From: Paramecium tetraurelia
Lineage: Eukaryota; Ciliophora; Oligohymenophorea; Peniculida; Parameciidae
NCBI RefSeq assembly: GCF_000165425.1
Contig: NW_001799625.1
Coordinates: forward strand, 124,001-188,000
DNA length: 64,000 nt
Direction: 5' to 3'
Notes under the pieces: generated by a model
The model's input: only the letters and a program-made list of their open reading frames with translations
The model's database searches: none
Told to the model about the DNA's origin: nothing
Program-made: the position numbers and the translations under genes
In this document: positions 49,303 to 61,151 of the stretch, piece by piece
Position numbering within the stretch: position 1 is the first letter of the stretch
How the letters are laid out: every line of letters starts with the position of its first letter

Positions 49303-51153
49303 TCAATTTACATACTCTGACAATCCCAAATCGGCTGCCTCCTGCAATGCCTTACTTAACATATCCTAAACAAAAGTCTAATCTGATTTTAATGACAGAG
49401 ATTTGTGATAATAATGGATGGCCTTGCTCAGACTGTTTGGTAACTCGCTCAAATGATATGAAAATGCCAATCCAAAAAATATTTATGGAGAAACTGAATT
49501 TAACTACAATAGATCTCATCAAATTACCTAGATGCACTTTTCAAATATTTAAATGGCATTTTTGTAATCCCTTTACTTTCTAAAGGTGTGTCCCAAATTC
49601 TAAAGTGCAGATTCTCTAATCTTGTGATTTGAATTTTGACAGAACACTAAAGCATTCAAGAAATACTATATTTCACATTATATTTTACATCTTTGGCTTC
49701 ATTATATTTCTTCTGCTTATAAGCAATGACTCCCAATTCATTTTGAATCATGGGATCAGTAGGATTGATGTCCTTAGCCTATTACAAAGACAAGATTGCA
49801 GTCTACAAATTGTTTGTTCTCAGATACTCCATTCCAATATAAACATGAGCCTGATAACAACCAGGGAATTGTCGAGTGATCGATCTGTATATCGACATGG
49901 CCTAATCTGACTCATCTTGAATAGCATAAGAATGAGCCAACCCAATCCAACTATAAATGAGATGCTAATCCAATTGAATGGATTTCTGGAACTATTTCCT
50001 TGCTACTTCATACTTTCTAGTTGAGAAGTAGTATACTCCAACAACAAACCAACTCAACGCATTTGATGAATAGTTTTCTATCAAATTATGAGCACAAAAG
50101 TATAATTCTGCTATCTAATCCAATTCCAATAAACACGATACATATGTTGGAATCACATCAAAATACAATGGATCTTATTTGATTGCCTTTAGTGACCAAT
50201 CATATGCAGATGCAATATCATAACTATAATAAGCCTTCTTAGCTTTGACATTCAGAATGTCGATATTATTCTTCTTGTCCAATGTTAAGTAGACTAAATC
50301 ATTTTGAATTGGAATTTCCTCCTTTCTAATGTAAGGACTCCTTATGGGAGATGGCTTCATTTGTTGAGTCTCCACTTTATCCACTATTTATAATTACTAG
50401 GCTATCTTTCTTTTCTCTTCTTACAAATGATCTGCTATTTTCTGATTCCCAATATCGCAATTTATTGTCTTGCTTACATAATAGTCTTTTAACCAAGCCT
50501 CATCTGAGTTCAGTTGTATTTATTGAATTAGATTCTCCTTCTCATCAGAGGAGATCAAATAGGAATCTACTAACTATTAAAACACTCGCACATTCGTAGG
50601 AGTCTTCTGTAAACACTCGTAGTAATTTGAGACTGCCAATTATTTGTTTTCCAATGCCTCATAACATTGTCCTCTTATCCAATCACTTTATGATGTGGGT
50701 TCTTCTTGCAATATCTCTATTCCTAATTCATATTGCTTATTTGCATACAAGGCCCTAGCAGCTAATACTGCAAAATCCCCTTATGTTAGTTTGTGCTTTA
50801 AAAACAAATTATAAACTCCTGAATATTCTGCATTCGCAAAATGACACTAAAATTATTAGTAATATTACAATTCCAAGCATAAATACCAAATATGCCTATG
50901 TATTTTAATCCTGATTCAAACATAACAATTTCTCAGCAAAAAATATAGCCTACTTGTATTGTCCCTAAAGATAGCTACTAATTCCCAGTTGATATATATT
51001 CATAAATGATGGATTATTTAACAATTGACTTGCAAAAATTGAATTCGACGATGGATTGAAATAAGGAAGTTGTACTTCATAATACATATTCGAGTATTTC
51101 TAAGGTTCGCTAGATGGTCTGATTATTTTTGATGTCTTTTTTTGAATTGACAT
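49303..51153 (-). CDS. CDC16: Anaphase-promoting complex subunit CDC16/APC6 (TPR protein)
   Basis: 593 aa with three introns (about 22 nt near 50860, 23 nt near 49640-49665, 24 nt near 49520); exons total 594 codons. TPR repeats run through the protein. The APC6 core is unmistakable: DPLYFDVIPTYVSCLLELDQIAELYFCAHNLI, WFVVGVYYFSTRKYEVARKQF, WIGLAHSYAIQDESDQAMS, FPGCYQAHVYIGMEYLRTNNLQ and NELGVIAY. Splicing restores the last TPR (LQNLGHTFRKQRDYKNAI). The APC/C is the ubiquitin ligase that drives anaphase and mitotic exit. The start is 98 bp from that of the next, divergent gene. Confidence 0.95.
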
Positions 51154-51251
51154 TAAACAATAATGTTTTAAAATTTGAATTTTTATATATTAATTTTATG
51201 TTAATTCTAATTATACTAACTTTTGTACATGCTTTTTAAGAATAAAAAGTT

Positions 51252-51669
51252 ATGGCCAATCTAAATCAACCTTAATTGCATTGTTTAGACATTCAAACTG
51301 ATAACAAACTCTACGATATTAAAGTATCCTTTCTGGGAAGTGTAGGCATTGACATCTCAATGTTTTGGCAATCTCAATAATAATCATTTATTGAAACCAT
51401 CAACAATTATTAACCAATGGACACTGTTAAATTAAGATTCAGAAACGATGCAAACAGAAATGAAAATTGCTTCTATGTCGTTGGATATTAAATCTCAAGA
51501 GGATTGACACATGACACTGAATTCTAATATATTATTAGTATGGTTTCATATTTTATCAAATTTAGAATTAGAAGAAGTCTTAATAGATGACCTAAATTGG
51601 ACCTACTTAAGTTAATATCTTTTTGTTATAGTCGTCCCACTTATAGTTGTGTAATTTATTAAATAATGA
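51252..51669 (+). CDS. Small tail-anchored protein
   Basis: 129 aa with one 28-nt intron (51538-51565); 130 codons in total. The N-terminal 100 residues are soluble, with SFLGSVGIDISMFW and NCFYVVGYQISRGLT. The C-terminus is a single hydrophobic helix YLFVIVVPLIVVQF followed by IKQ, the layout of a tail-anchored protein. The helix appears in frame only after the intron is removed. Family unknown. It lies 126 bp upstream of the 5S rRNA gene. Confidence 0.65.
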
Positions 51670-51795
51670 GTGGATATATTATAAATATTTTTTATTATCG
51701 ATCTCTATATAGCACTATTTCTGATGTCTATCAAATTTTTACATCAGACTTCTCCTACCAAAGGTGTATATAACCCTAAATTCATTGTAAATATC

Positions 51796-51914
51796 GTTGT
51801 CGGCCATACTAAGCCTAAAGCACCGGATCCCATTCGAACTCCGAAGTTAAGCGGCTTAAGGCGAGGTTAGTACTAAGGTGGGGGACCGCTTGGGAAGTCC
51901 TCGTGTTGACAACC
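51796..51914 (+). rRNA. 5S ribosomal RNA
   Basis: About 119 nt. The 5' end GTTGTCGGCCATAC pairs with the 3' end GTGTTGACAAC to form helix I. Conserved internal parts are present: ACCGGATCCCATTCGAACTC (loop B/C region, with the pol III box A/C-type internal promoter) and GTACTAAGGTGGGGGACCGC. The sequence closely follows ciliate 5S rRNA as I know it from Tetrahymena. Only one copy is seen here. Confidence 0.97.
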
Positions 51915-51915
51915 C

Positions 51916-51922
51916 TTTTTTT
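51916..51922 (+). terminator. RNA polymerase III T-run terminator of 5S rRNA
   Basis: A run of seven T starts two bases past the 5S 3' end, the standard pol III termination signal. Confidence 0.85.
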
Positions 51923-52602
51923 ATTTTATTGATTCTAAAATTTAATCCTGTTATACGAATTATTAAGATTATAAAATAATCTTTGATATTTGTATTATTT
52001 TATTATCATATTTAATTTTATGTTTATGAGGATTAAAAATGAAAATTATCTCATTGATGCTTTGATTCTTTATGAACCTTGATCTCCATTGAAAAAATTA
52101 AAAGAATAAATAATTACACCAATTTTATCTTAGTTGCACCTTTGTAAACAATTTTAATCATGTATATGACAACATTGAGTTCAAAGAAATAGTATAAATA
52201 TTAAAATATTTTCACTTCATTTCTCTTAAAATAGTTAAAGATACAATTGCCGTGATCTATATATGTAAATTTTGAATTAAATCATGATAATTTGCTTAAT
52301 TTTATAATGTCTAGGGTTAATTAAGAATTGAAAATATCAAATACATGTTATATTTTCCATTTATAAATATATATATACTAATATTTTTGATAGATATACA
52401 TCTTCGGAACTCTAAAATTTGATAATTAAGATACGTCCTCCAAGAAGGATATCATCTATAATGAACAAAAGATATTTAATTCAATAAATTTACAATATGT
52501 ATAATTAAAGATAATTTAGAATTTTTTCGAATGACATTCCAAAAAGTTCTTATATGTTCAAAAGAATATATTGTTGGGAGCTGGGAAAAATAATTTTATT
52601 TT
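51923..52602. other. 680-bp AT-rich intergenic stretch
   Basis: Very AT-rich with no supported ORF or RNA. It contains several AT dinucleotide runs (for example near 52366-52381). Confidence 0.55.
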
Positions 52603-52998
52603 ATGAATAATAATCTGCTTTCAAGACTTGAATAAAACAAGTCCGCTCAAGAATCCAAACTAAATACCTTAAGAAAATATTACGAGCTTTCTTCAGAATA
52701 AAGAAAAGATCTCGAATATTTTACTCTTATCAAATAGTTCATTAATAAATAAGAGGAATATCATGATACTGACTCTTCCAATGGGTTTAGCATATCTGAG
52801 ACTTCAAATACTGTGTACATCGAAGGGAGTGAATAACAATAGATATGCATAAAAATGTTTGATATTATAAAATAAATGAAGAGAGCAGTAAAATAGTCTT
52901 AAAAATTATGTTCAACCAAGATCAAAAAATTAAATAAGATTATCGAAAAAAGGCATAAAGAGATTAATAAGTTCAAAATTAGCCTTGGTCTGTTATGA
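52603..52998 (+). CDS. Small basic coiled-coil-like protein, 131 aa
   Basis: An intronless code-6 frame of 132 codons. The N-terminal part has LEQNKSAQESKLNTLRKYYEL, amphipathic; the middle is Ser/Thr/acidic (DTDSSNGFSISETSNTVY); the C-terminal third is strongly Lys-rich. Its length is above what chance usually gives, and its charge pattern is protein-like, so I rate it as a probable small gene. No homologue recognised. Confidence 0.5.
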
Positions 52999-55061
52999 TT
53001 AAAACTATTACTATATTGTTTATTAAATGTATAATATATTTTTTTATATTTAATATTTCTCTTATTCCAATTTATTGATGAATCCTTTAATATCTTAAAT
53101 AAAATATTCTGTTTTATAATAATAACATACACCATTCAATCAACATATCTCTAATTTCACAAGGTTTCTATTCGAATAGATCAAGTTTTACCTTTTTCTT
53201 TATCAAGACAGTTTATCATTTATGTTACATTTAAAGAAATATAACATCTTGTAAAAATTGATTATAAATATTTATATTGAAACTTAGATTGTAATTTGAT
53301 GAACATATTTCTAAAGTACTTTTTCGAATCTTTTTCCCCATTTTTGGAATTATCCTACTTGATAAGTTATCAGCATATTTGACTATTTATCATAAGCTAA
53401 CTTAGGTTTAATTTTGAGATTCACTTTTCTAAAGAAATACTTCATTACTATGAAAAGTTTTACTTACTTTTGACTTTCCTAAGTTTAATTCATAGTGAAT
53501 CATATCAATTATATAAATCATTTTTTCTAAGTAAAGTATTATTTTAATAAGTATCACGAAATTTTCTTTAGTCCATAATAAAACAGAGAGCTTAGCTTTT
53601 CTCATTCTTTACTTCAGCCATTCCTTATTTCTTTTTGATTACCTTATTTCCATTTTTGTATATGATTTGAGATCATTGTTCGCATAATCATCACTTTAAT
53701 TTTTTTAGGAGGATTACTGAACTTCATCATAGGCAAATTTTATATTTTGCTTCAAATTCTCTTTTTATTATAGATGAGTATATAATACAATTTCTTGCCT
53801 TAATTAAGATTTGACATTATTTTGTTAGAGTATAATAAAGTCTTTTCATTATTTGTTAATTGAAACTATTTTAAGATGACTGCAATTCAAAGGTTTTATT
53901 TTATTACCCTTCCTTATTACTATGAATAAGTTTATGCCATTTATGTCTGCTGTATCTTCAAGCAAAATTTTTTTTTTTCAAAAGATTCATTAAGCAAGGA
54001 AAGCAGGGTTTCTATTAGTTTTATCAATTATTTAGGTGAACATAAACAGTGAGTTACATCCATCTATTCAATCGAAAATTTTGAGATATTACTTTGACTT
54101 GGTTTTTAATGAACTCATATATAAATGAAAATTAGCTTCATTTAATGATTTTTCTGTTCATCATTTAATTTATATGCCATTACCAAAGACATGTAGATCT
54201 CCTCGACTAAGTAATATCTGTTTGAATTATAATACACTATAACATTAATCCTATTATCATATTTTAGAATAATTCCTCGCCCTTGAATTACAAATTTGAA
54301 CTCTCAAATAAAATCCATTTGGATTTCACCTTTCTGATGAGTTATATAAGCTTATTAATGTAATTAATTTGAAAAACTTCTATCATGTATTTTTGGCACA
54401 AGATTAAAGGTCATCACCAGCTGATGAAGAAACCTTAAATTCTAATATCCATTTGTGTATTTTCTTATTTTCTAAGGCTTGGCAATTCAAGGACTAGAAT
54501 ATGATGTTAAAAACGAATTAACTATGACAATTACGCATTATTATATTTTAAATAATCAAGATCTCAAATAACTATTATTCTGGGATTCTTATTCACAAAC
54601 TAGTATACAATATGTAATGATATAAAATGAGAAACAATTAAAATCGATATTAATAAGAATTAATTTTTAACTACTCTTAGTTTTATAACTTCTTACATTA
54701 TCAAAAATATATTTAATTTTTACAATGAAATAGGAAAACACCTATTGAGATCAATATATTAAAATTAAGAATAGTAATAAAATATAAAAGGAAACACTAT
54801 ATTATTATAATTTTAAAATGTTTCTCCATTTTTTTTAATGATTTGCTTCTTCATAATAAATGATGAATATCTTACTGCAATTTAAAAAAACAAAACTAAA
54901 ATATATAGTAATAAATTTCTTGTTTATTATTATATGGACCTACTATTATTGAGTGAAATAATAAATTACATACTTTTAGATGATGATTGAGAATTAAACA
55001 TAATAGGTTTTTAAAAGCAAAATAATTTTTGGTAATTTGGCTAAATAATAAAAAAAACAAT
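52999..55061. other. 2-kb AT-rich region without a resolvable gene
   Basis: On the minus strand between about 53280 and 54410 several stretches look coding (for example RRGIILKYDNRINVIVYYN and YTKMEIRQSKRNKEWLKQ), separated by TGA codons and frame changes. I could not join them into one gene with 20-30-nt introns. All three frames can look plausible here because only TGA stops translation. It may be a pseudogene or an intron-rich gene. Between 54410 and 55061 I see nothing. Confidence 0.4.
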
Positions 55062-55973
55062 ATGTATTCCCTTCCTGGAAGTAAATAACGCATTTTGTTG
55101 CCCTAAAAACATAAAACAATTTGCTTTAAACCTGAAATCAAAGAAACTTAGAGACTAAGACATGCAAAGGCTCTTCATCCTTTTCATTAGAAGTTCAAAC
55201 CCATTTCGACGAAATGCTTGGAATATGCTCTTTCATCAAGGTAGGATTGTTAGTCTATTATAAGTTCAAGCGAATCCGAAGGGGAATGTGAAAACAATAA
55301 AAGTTGTCATTGCAGAGATTGTGGACACTAATCCAAGAAAATGAAACATATGAAAAAGAAATATCGACGTTTTAGTCCTGTAATGCATGGAAGGATTAGA
55401 GAAAGGAGAAATAAGCTAAAACAAAAATTTAAAAACGCTGTTTATGTCATCATGTGGATGCTAAAGTTAGTAATCCAAAGAAAGAAGAAACCAATGATAA
55501 TAAAAAAGATAATCAGAATGAAAACTAAATTCTTTGAACCTTCTCCAGAACCACCATAACAAAATTAGTAGATCATTTATCTAGAAGTAAAATCTTAATT
55601 ATATGTTTGAAAGCCAATCCAACCAGTTCAAGTTTAAATGATTGACTTTAAACACAAATAGCGACAATCAATAGTCAACTATCTAAACAATAAATTGCAA
55701 GATTCAGAACGCCATGCAGATAATTATCAGTTATCACTTCCAAAAGTACGATAATAAAATAATCTCTCCAGTAGCCATTCCAAATTACTATTAAAACCTT
55801 TGAAAACCTAGAATGACGAAGGCCTTACTCCTTAAAGAAATAATCTACGTTCTATCATACACAAAGCTAATCCTTCATTACAATCCTCAAGTTCTCCTTA
55901 TTTAAAGCAACCACCTCTAACAACAAGGATAAGGTCACTTTAAAATAGACTCTACCTATCAGGCAGGTATTGA
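55062..55973 (+). CDS. Basic Ser-rich protein with a Cys/His cluster
   Basis: 294 aa with one 27-nt intron ending AAG (55587-55613); the exon sum is 295 codons. The N-terminal 75 residues are basic. At about residue 90 lies C-(x5)-C-H-C-R-D-C-G-H, a dense Cys/His cluster that could hold zinc. A very Lys/Arg-rich stretch follows, then a Pro/Gln region (EPSPEPPQQNQQ) and a Ser/Leu-rich tail ending QNRLYLSGRY. No known domain is complete. The charge pattern suggests nucleic-acid or membrane contact. An additional in-frame 24-nt intron near 55232 is possible. Confidence 0.65.
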
Positions 55974-56608
55974 AATGTGAATGATCTATTATACTGTGTT
56001 AATTGCATTATATATTAGAAGCTATCATAATCATTTCAACTCTTGCTACTTGATTCATTAAAGAATCCTATCTATTAAAATTTTGTTAAATATATAGCCA
56101 ACATTCTTCATTAAGAGAGTTATTGATAACAAAGAAAAATAACTACCATCACTCACTTACATTTAAATATGTATTAATAACAACAATTTACTAGATAATT
56201 TTCAAACATACTAGTATTAATGAACTCAAAATAAGTTTTTGTTTTTTTTTCTTGAGAATGAGCATTCTAAAATTATTTATAAATGTCTTATCCAAATCTC
56301 TATTTCTCTAAGTTTAATATAGCCCTCTTTGCAGTCTATTGCAATTAATTGTGAATTTAGATTTAAGTAAAGATAATTGTGTTTTTGCTCTGATTATATA
56401 AAATACCTAATTACTTATGTCACTTTCTTATACATAAGTGATCTTCAAAAAGATTTAAAATATAATTAAGCCATTTGGTAATAATGAATAGAACATAATT
56501 TAAATTGAATAATTTATTAATATTAAATAACTGTTTATCTTAAGCAAGAATATACAAAAATATTTGAAGGCGTTTTAATAACAAAAATCAACATCATATG
56601 ATTTTAAT
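55974..56608. other. 635-bp AT-rich intergenic stretch
   Basis: No supported gene or RNA. AT-rich throughout. Confidence 0.55.
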
Positions 56609-57045
56609 ATGTCTGAGTCTGAAATTGCAATGTTGATAAATGTTCATTAGTTGAGGGAAAGAAAGTACTAAAAATAAAAGTATATTGATCAAACGGAGAT
56701 GAAGAGTGAAAGGGCAAGATAGTCATTGTTCTATTAAACTACTTATTATAATCCACTATGGTTAAAATAAAGATAGCTAAGAAATGTGGAATACCATAAT
56801 TAAGAATTTCACTCATTTCTACTTTGAGTAATGCTATGATTTTGAATTTGAGAGGTGGTTTCTATTGAGAAAGCAAAGATGTACAAAGAACCAATCGGAA
56901 GGCTCTGATTTTTATATATGGGCTATAGATAAGTCTAGAATACTTTAAGCAAATGGGATATTTAAAGTGCAATTTGAATCAAATGAAGAGAATATATGAA
57001 AAGTTGATTTATAATGATAGGGTTTGGAATGCGATAGATGAGTGA
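56609..57045 (+). pseudogene. Possible small gene or gene remnant
   Basis: A frame starts at 56609 (MSESEIAMLINVHQLRERKY) and protein-like pieces follow in other frames: YFEQCYDFEFERWFLLRKQRCTK, SEGSDFYIWAIDKSRILQ and EKLIYNDRVWNAIDE before a TGA at 57043. A 25-nt intron ending AAG near 56670 would join the first two, but I could not settle the rest. Either an intron-containing small gene or a decayed one. Confidence 0.35.
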
Positions 57046-57132
57046 ATCATTGATCAACATATAGATGTGAAATAGGGGTTTGAGTTTAGTTTGATGCTAA
57101 TGTATTAAAACGGATATGCATAATTAATTTTA

Positions 57133-58256
57133 ATGAAAATAGTATTATTGCTATGCATGATGGTGGCTGTCTCTTTTGGAATCTCATCTAAATTAAGTCA
57201 TGCGAAGAAGTTGGAAGAACTACATGGTAGCAAGTTGGGCAGGACCATATTGAATTTAGTGAATCTTCATTCATCAGTATAGGGGCCAATTTCGGAATTG
57301 ATTGAAGCAATAGAAGAATTAGTAAGATTAGAAATAATAATAGATAGCTGACATTAACACTAATATTGATGAAGTAGAATACAAATTTTAAGTACGCACA
57401 AACGAACATAATTCCTATGTGGCTTAGGTTGGACAACAATTGCAAGATGCTGAATAAGATATTGCAAGAATGATAGATGTCATTGACAATTTATTGATCC
57501 CAAGAAGAGACCAAATAAGAAATAAAATAGAGTCACTCATCGAATATGATGAATTCAATAGAAAAAACGTAGATGAAACTACACTCCTCAGAGAATAAGA
57601 ACATGAAGCCTACCTTCAGTAGATAGAAGAAGATAATGATGCACTTGATGCCGTTGATGATGCCATCAATTTGGTAAGTTCTTTATCAAACCCATCCTTA
57701 TTACAAATTAAGAATATCAAATTTACATTGAAAAGATTGTCATCCAAATAATGGAATCGTGTACATCAAGGACCTATGGTGTAAGCATTGCTATAAATTG
57801 CATTAAACTAAAATTTCAGTGATCAAGGAATATTGAAGCAAATTGTAGATGCATTGAATGAATTCAGAAATCAAGTTGTTGATGCTATGAACGCATTAAC
57901 TAAACAAGAATAAGTGAACATCGAAGAATTCGAAGAAAGACTAGAATAATTGGATGAAGAACATAGAGAATTCCAAAGACAAATCAACTAATCTTAAGTT
58001 GAGCTGGATGCTACTAATTGTATTTTTAATTGATATATAAAATATAGAAAAAATAGAAGATTGCAATCAATTCCTTGTTTAAAGATAGGCCGACAGACAA
58101 TAATACAAATCCCAATTAGATTTAGAAAATGAAACCTATGCTGTTGACACCGACATCTACACCCAAACTGCTAATGAACTCCAAAGAGAATTGCCTATTG
58201 CAGAATAAGGATTATCGCTCATCAAATCAGCTGATTTTTCTGATATTAAGATATGA
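57133..58256 (+). CDS. Trichocyst matrix protein (TMP family)
   Basis: 357 aa with introns at 57322-57343 (22 nt) and 58020-58047 (28 nt). The signal peptide MKIVLLLCMMVAVSFGISS is followed by LGRTILNLVNLHSSVQGPISELIEAIEEL, typical of Paramecium TMPs. The rest is acidic, helical and heptad-rich, with the PRRDQIRNKIESLIEYDEF segment, another QIALNQNFSDQGILKQIVDALNEFR, and a C-terminal Cys near residue 295. TMPs are synthesised as precursors, cleaved, and packed into the crystalline, Ca2+-expandable core of trichocysts discharged on stimulation. The cleavage site is not obvious, but the repeat of the opening motif near residue 220 suggests two mature polypeptides. Confidence 0.92.
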
Positions 58257-58282
58257 ATCACATAATAATTATTTATTTAATA

Positions 58283-60168
58283 ATGAAAAGCAAAATCAAA
58301 AGATAACCTCTTTAATTTGCCATCAAATTGACAACATTAAATTAACACTTTGATTGCAAAAATCTCAAGGTTCTCAATCTTCAGGGAATAAAATTATCAC
58401 AACTAGAGGTAAAAGTGGAAAGTCTATCAACTCTTATTTTAGATTATAACAACCTTAGACATTTGAACATTATTTCACAATTTCCTAATTTAATCACTCT
58501 ATCGATTGCCAATAATTTAATTGATGAATTCTTTGTCCCTCCAAGTATTGTACCTAATATTATCAAGCTCTTAGGATTTTAAATATATCGAGTAATCTCC
58601 TAAAGACTATCCATTTGAAATAATTGGAGCAACTAGATGCTAGTTCTAATCAATTATAATTCCTTTAATAAGATACTTAAAATAATCTCATACAATTAAA
58701 GTTAGATTGGCTAGGAATAATAAATAAAAATGATATCTGGGAGCATTTAACAATAAAGCAATTTACTGATTAATCATAAATTACATTTAGATAGTTTTTG
58801 GACAAAGCCATTTAATAACTGCTACAATATGGATTCAAAAAAGAGGATAATTATTTCAATTAAAGAATTGTACATACATGTATTTTGAAAAATGATAAGT
58901 ATTATTTTGACTTAATCTTGCCCTATTATTATGAAAATCGTAATAAGTTTGATAATTCTGAAACTCCTTTATGTCTAGCAATAAAAAAACTAAAAATGAA
59001 TTTTATAGGAGATCTTATGAATTGCATTCAAATCAAATATGAAATCGATGCATTTCATGAATCCATAAAATAAGGACAAATTTCATTAGTTAAGTAGTTT
59101 CTGGAGTTAGGGATTGATAGCAATGGTTATAACAAAAAAGGGTTGACTCCCTTAACTAATGCTGTATTGAATATTACTTAAGTAAATATGGAAATGATAA
59201 TCCATTTACTGCTTTAAAGTTAAGCTAATCCAAATAAATTGAATTAGAATGGGTAATCCTTAATTCAAATGTGTATCATTAAATCCAATTTAACTGCACT
59301 TAGATTTATTGCTAATTTCAATAAAATCAAGTTAACAAACTTAAAATTCAAAATGAACATCAAAAATATTAATGGAGATTATCCATTGCATTTAGCTGTG
59401 AACAGCATTAGTATCCTTAATTTTTTAATCAGAAACTAAATTGGTAATCCATTATAAATTAATTATTACAATCTTACAGCTAAATAGATGTCATACACTT
59501 AATCTAGAACCCTAATTTATAAGTTATTGCAAAAAGAAGAAAGAATTCAGATCTTAAAACAATTAACAAAAAACAGTATGAGATTTTAAAAAATGAATAA
59601 AGGTTAAGCCAAATAAAAAGATTATAATAGTGACAGTTCTTGTCCTGAACTATCTGATGATGAAATGCCCAATAAACCTAAAATCAATAAAAAATATATT
59701 ACTGAGCATTTCAATTTGAGTGAAGATATAAGATAGCTGTCTGAAGATGATGAATGCTAACATAATTATAGTTCTGAATCGGAAATAGAATATCCAAAAT
59801 ATAATCTATAATCTCTCAAATTAGAGCAATTAAATTATTAAAATAATCAATTGTTTAAACAAAATTAGGATGTACGACAAAAAAGTATATTCATCAATAA
59901 AATCAATAAGAAAAGACTAAATACCATTTAATTTAATTATTATTCAAGGGAAGGATAAAATTTCAAAGATAAAATTAACTCTTTAATTATTTTAAGATAA
60001 GAACTTAATCTTCTAGGATATATGATGTAATACTCAGATTTAATTTGTTCTGACTTTACTTCGTATATCAGTAAACTAAATCAAACTATATTCAATTTAG
60101 AATCGGACTTTCAAAACGATTCTCTAAAAGATTATATGAATTTTTAATAAGTTTAATTTTTATTATGA
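58283..60168 (+). CDS. Leucine-rich-repeat plus ankyrin-like protein
   Basis: 620 aa with one 23-nt intron ending AAG (58545-58567). Residues about 25-140 contain LRRs: LKVLNLQGIKLSQL, LSTLILDYNNLRHL, LITLSIANNLI, then after splicing TLRILNISSNLL and LEQLDASSNQLQFL. Residues about 190-400 contain ankyrin-type repeats: ETPLCLAIKKLKMNF, GLTPLTNAVLNITQ...MIIHLLLQ, NGDYPLHLAVNSISILNFLI. The C-terminal third is acidic, Ser/Asn/Gln-rich, with a Leu-rich end. Both domains bind proteins, so this is probably a scaffold. Its TGA overlaps the ATG of the ATG8-like gene. Confidence 0.82.
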
Positions 60169-60572
60169 GTTACTTTAGTGATATCAATATTAATTATTTA
60201 ATGTAGAGTATTTAAGTCTCACTTGCTGATAAATATCCTGATAGAGTGTATGATTATAGTACATTAACTTTAGTCCAATTTTGCTTGAAATTACAGATAA
60301 ATCTAAAATTCGGTTTTCAGATGGATCATAATGCAAAAAATATTTGGTTAGTAAATCAGATCACTTTTATCACTTTTTTTAAATACTCAGAAACTCTTTA
60401 AAATTGTCAAAAAAAGAAGCCATATATTTATTTGTCAATAATTCTGGATTGATTAAACCTGGTACCTAAAATTTCTTAATTAGAAAGTCAAGTTGGAGAA
60501 ATCTATTCTAAACATCGTAGTAGTGATGGTTTTTTAAGAATTATTTTAAGTGAATATGCTACGTTTGGATGA
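60165..60572 (+). CDS. ATG8: ATG8/LC3-like ubiquitin-fold protein
   Basis: 119 aa with introns at 60248-60273 (26 nt) and 60462-60483 (22 nt); 120 codons. Conserved parts: LADKYPDRVPILLEI (the KYPDRVP hallmark), KKYLV, FFQILRNSLKLSKKEAIYLFVNN, GEIYSKHRSSDGFLRIILSEYATFG. The protein ends exactly at the Gly that in ATG8 is conjugated to phosphatidylethanolamine; normally residues after it are removed by ATG4. The N-terminal helix is less typical (MSYFSDININYLMQSIQ), and the internal Met at residue 13 could be an alternative start. The KYPDRVP and YSEYATFG segments favour ATG8 over ATG12. Role: autophagosome or related membrane tagging. Confidence 0.9.
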
Positions 60573-61151
60573 TATTTTTGAGGATCGAATATTATTTCTG
60601 AATAATTTTTATATTTTATTTAAAATTTTACATAATTGTATATAACCAATAGACATTGTTTTCAAGATTTATATCATTTCATTAATTAATAGGATTGTAA
60701 CAATGAGGGAATATCGACATTGATACAATATTGAATCACAAAATGACACAATACACTATGAACTATAAATTAGAGTAAAAACTTAAGCAGGAACTAAGGT
60801 CTGAAATGTAAAACAATGGAGATAACTTAATTAATTAAACTCAATAAATTATTCCATAAATCCATGATAAAAGTATTTTGCTCGATAATCCAAAATAACT
60901 GTCCTTATTAATTGAATAACATATAATTTCAAAATGAATTTTTTCTCATACATATATGTTCTTATCTCAAAATTAGAAGTTCATGAGATTTCTAAATTTC
61001 TGGAAATATGTTGCCATCCCAATAATTCTTTATCATGATCGGAGGATCTTTGTGTTTATAAACATAAAACGAAGAGGATTTTCTCAAAAATTAGTTGGAC
61101 AACAACACTTAGTTGCAGACTTGTTAATCCTTTGGACAAGGTGGGATTTTT
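60573..61151. other. Intergenic stretch with one weak ORF
   Basis: Between the ATG8-like gene and the convergent TBC gene. The only frame with an ATG is 60743-60937 on the plus strand (64 aa, with LEQKLKQELRSEMQNNGDN), Gln/Leu/Ile-rich and helical. It might be a small gene or exon; I cannot confirm it. Confidence 0.35.

Noticed and set aside
53280-54410. A large minus-strand gene built from protein-like pieces
   Set aside because: No consistent set of short introns joins them, and at this AT content all frames look open under code 6.
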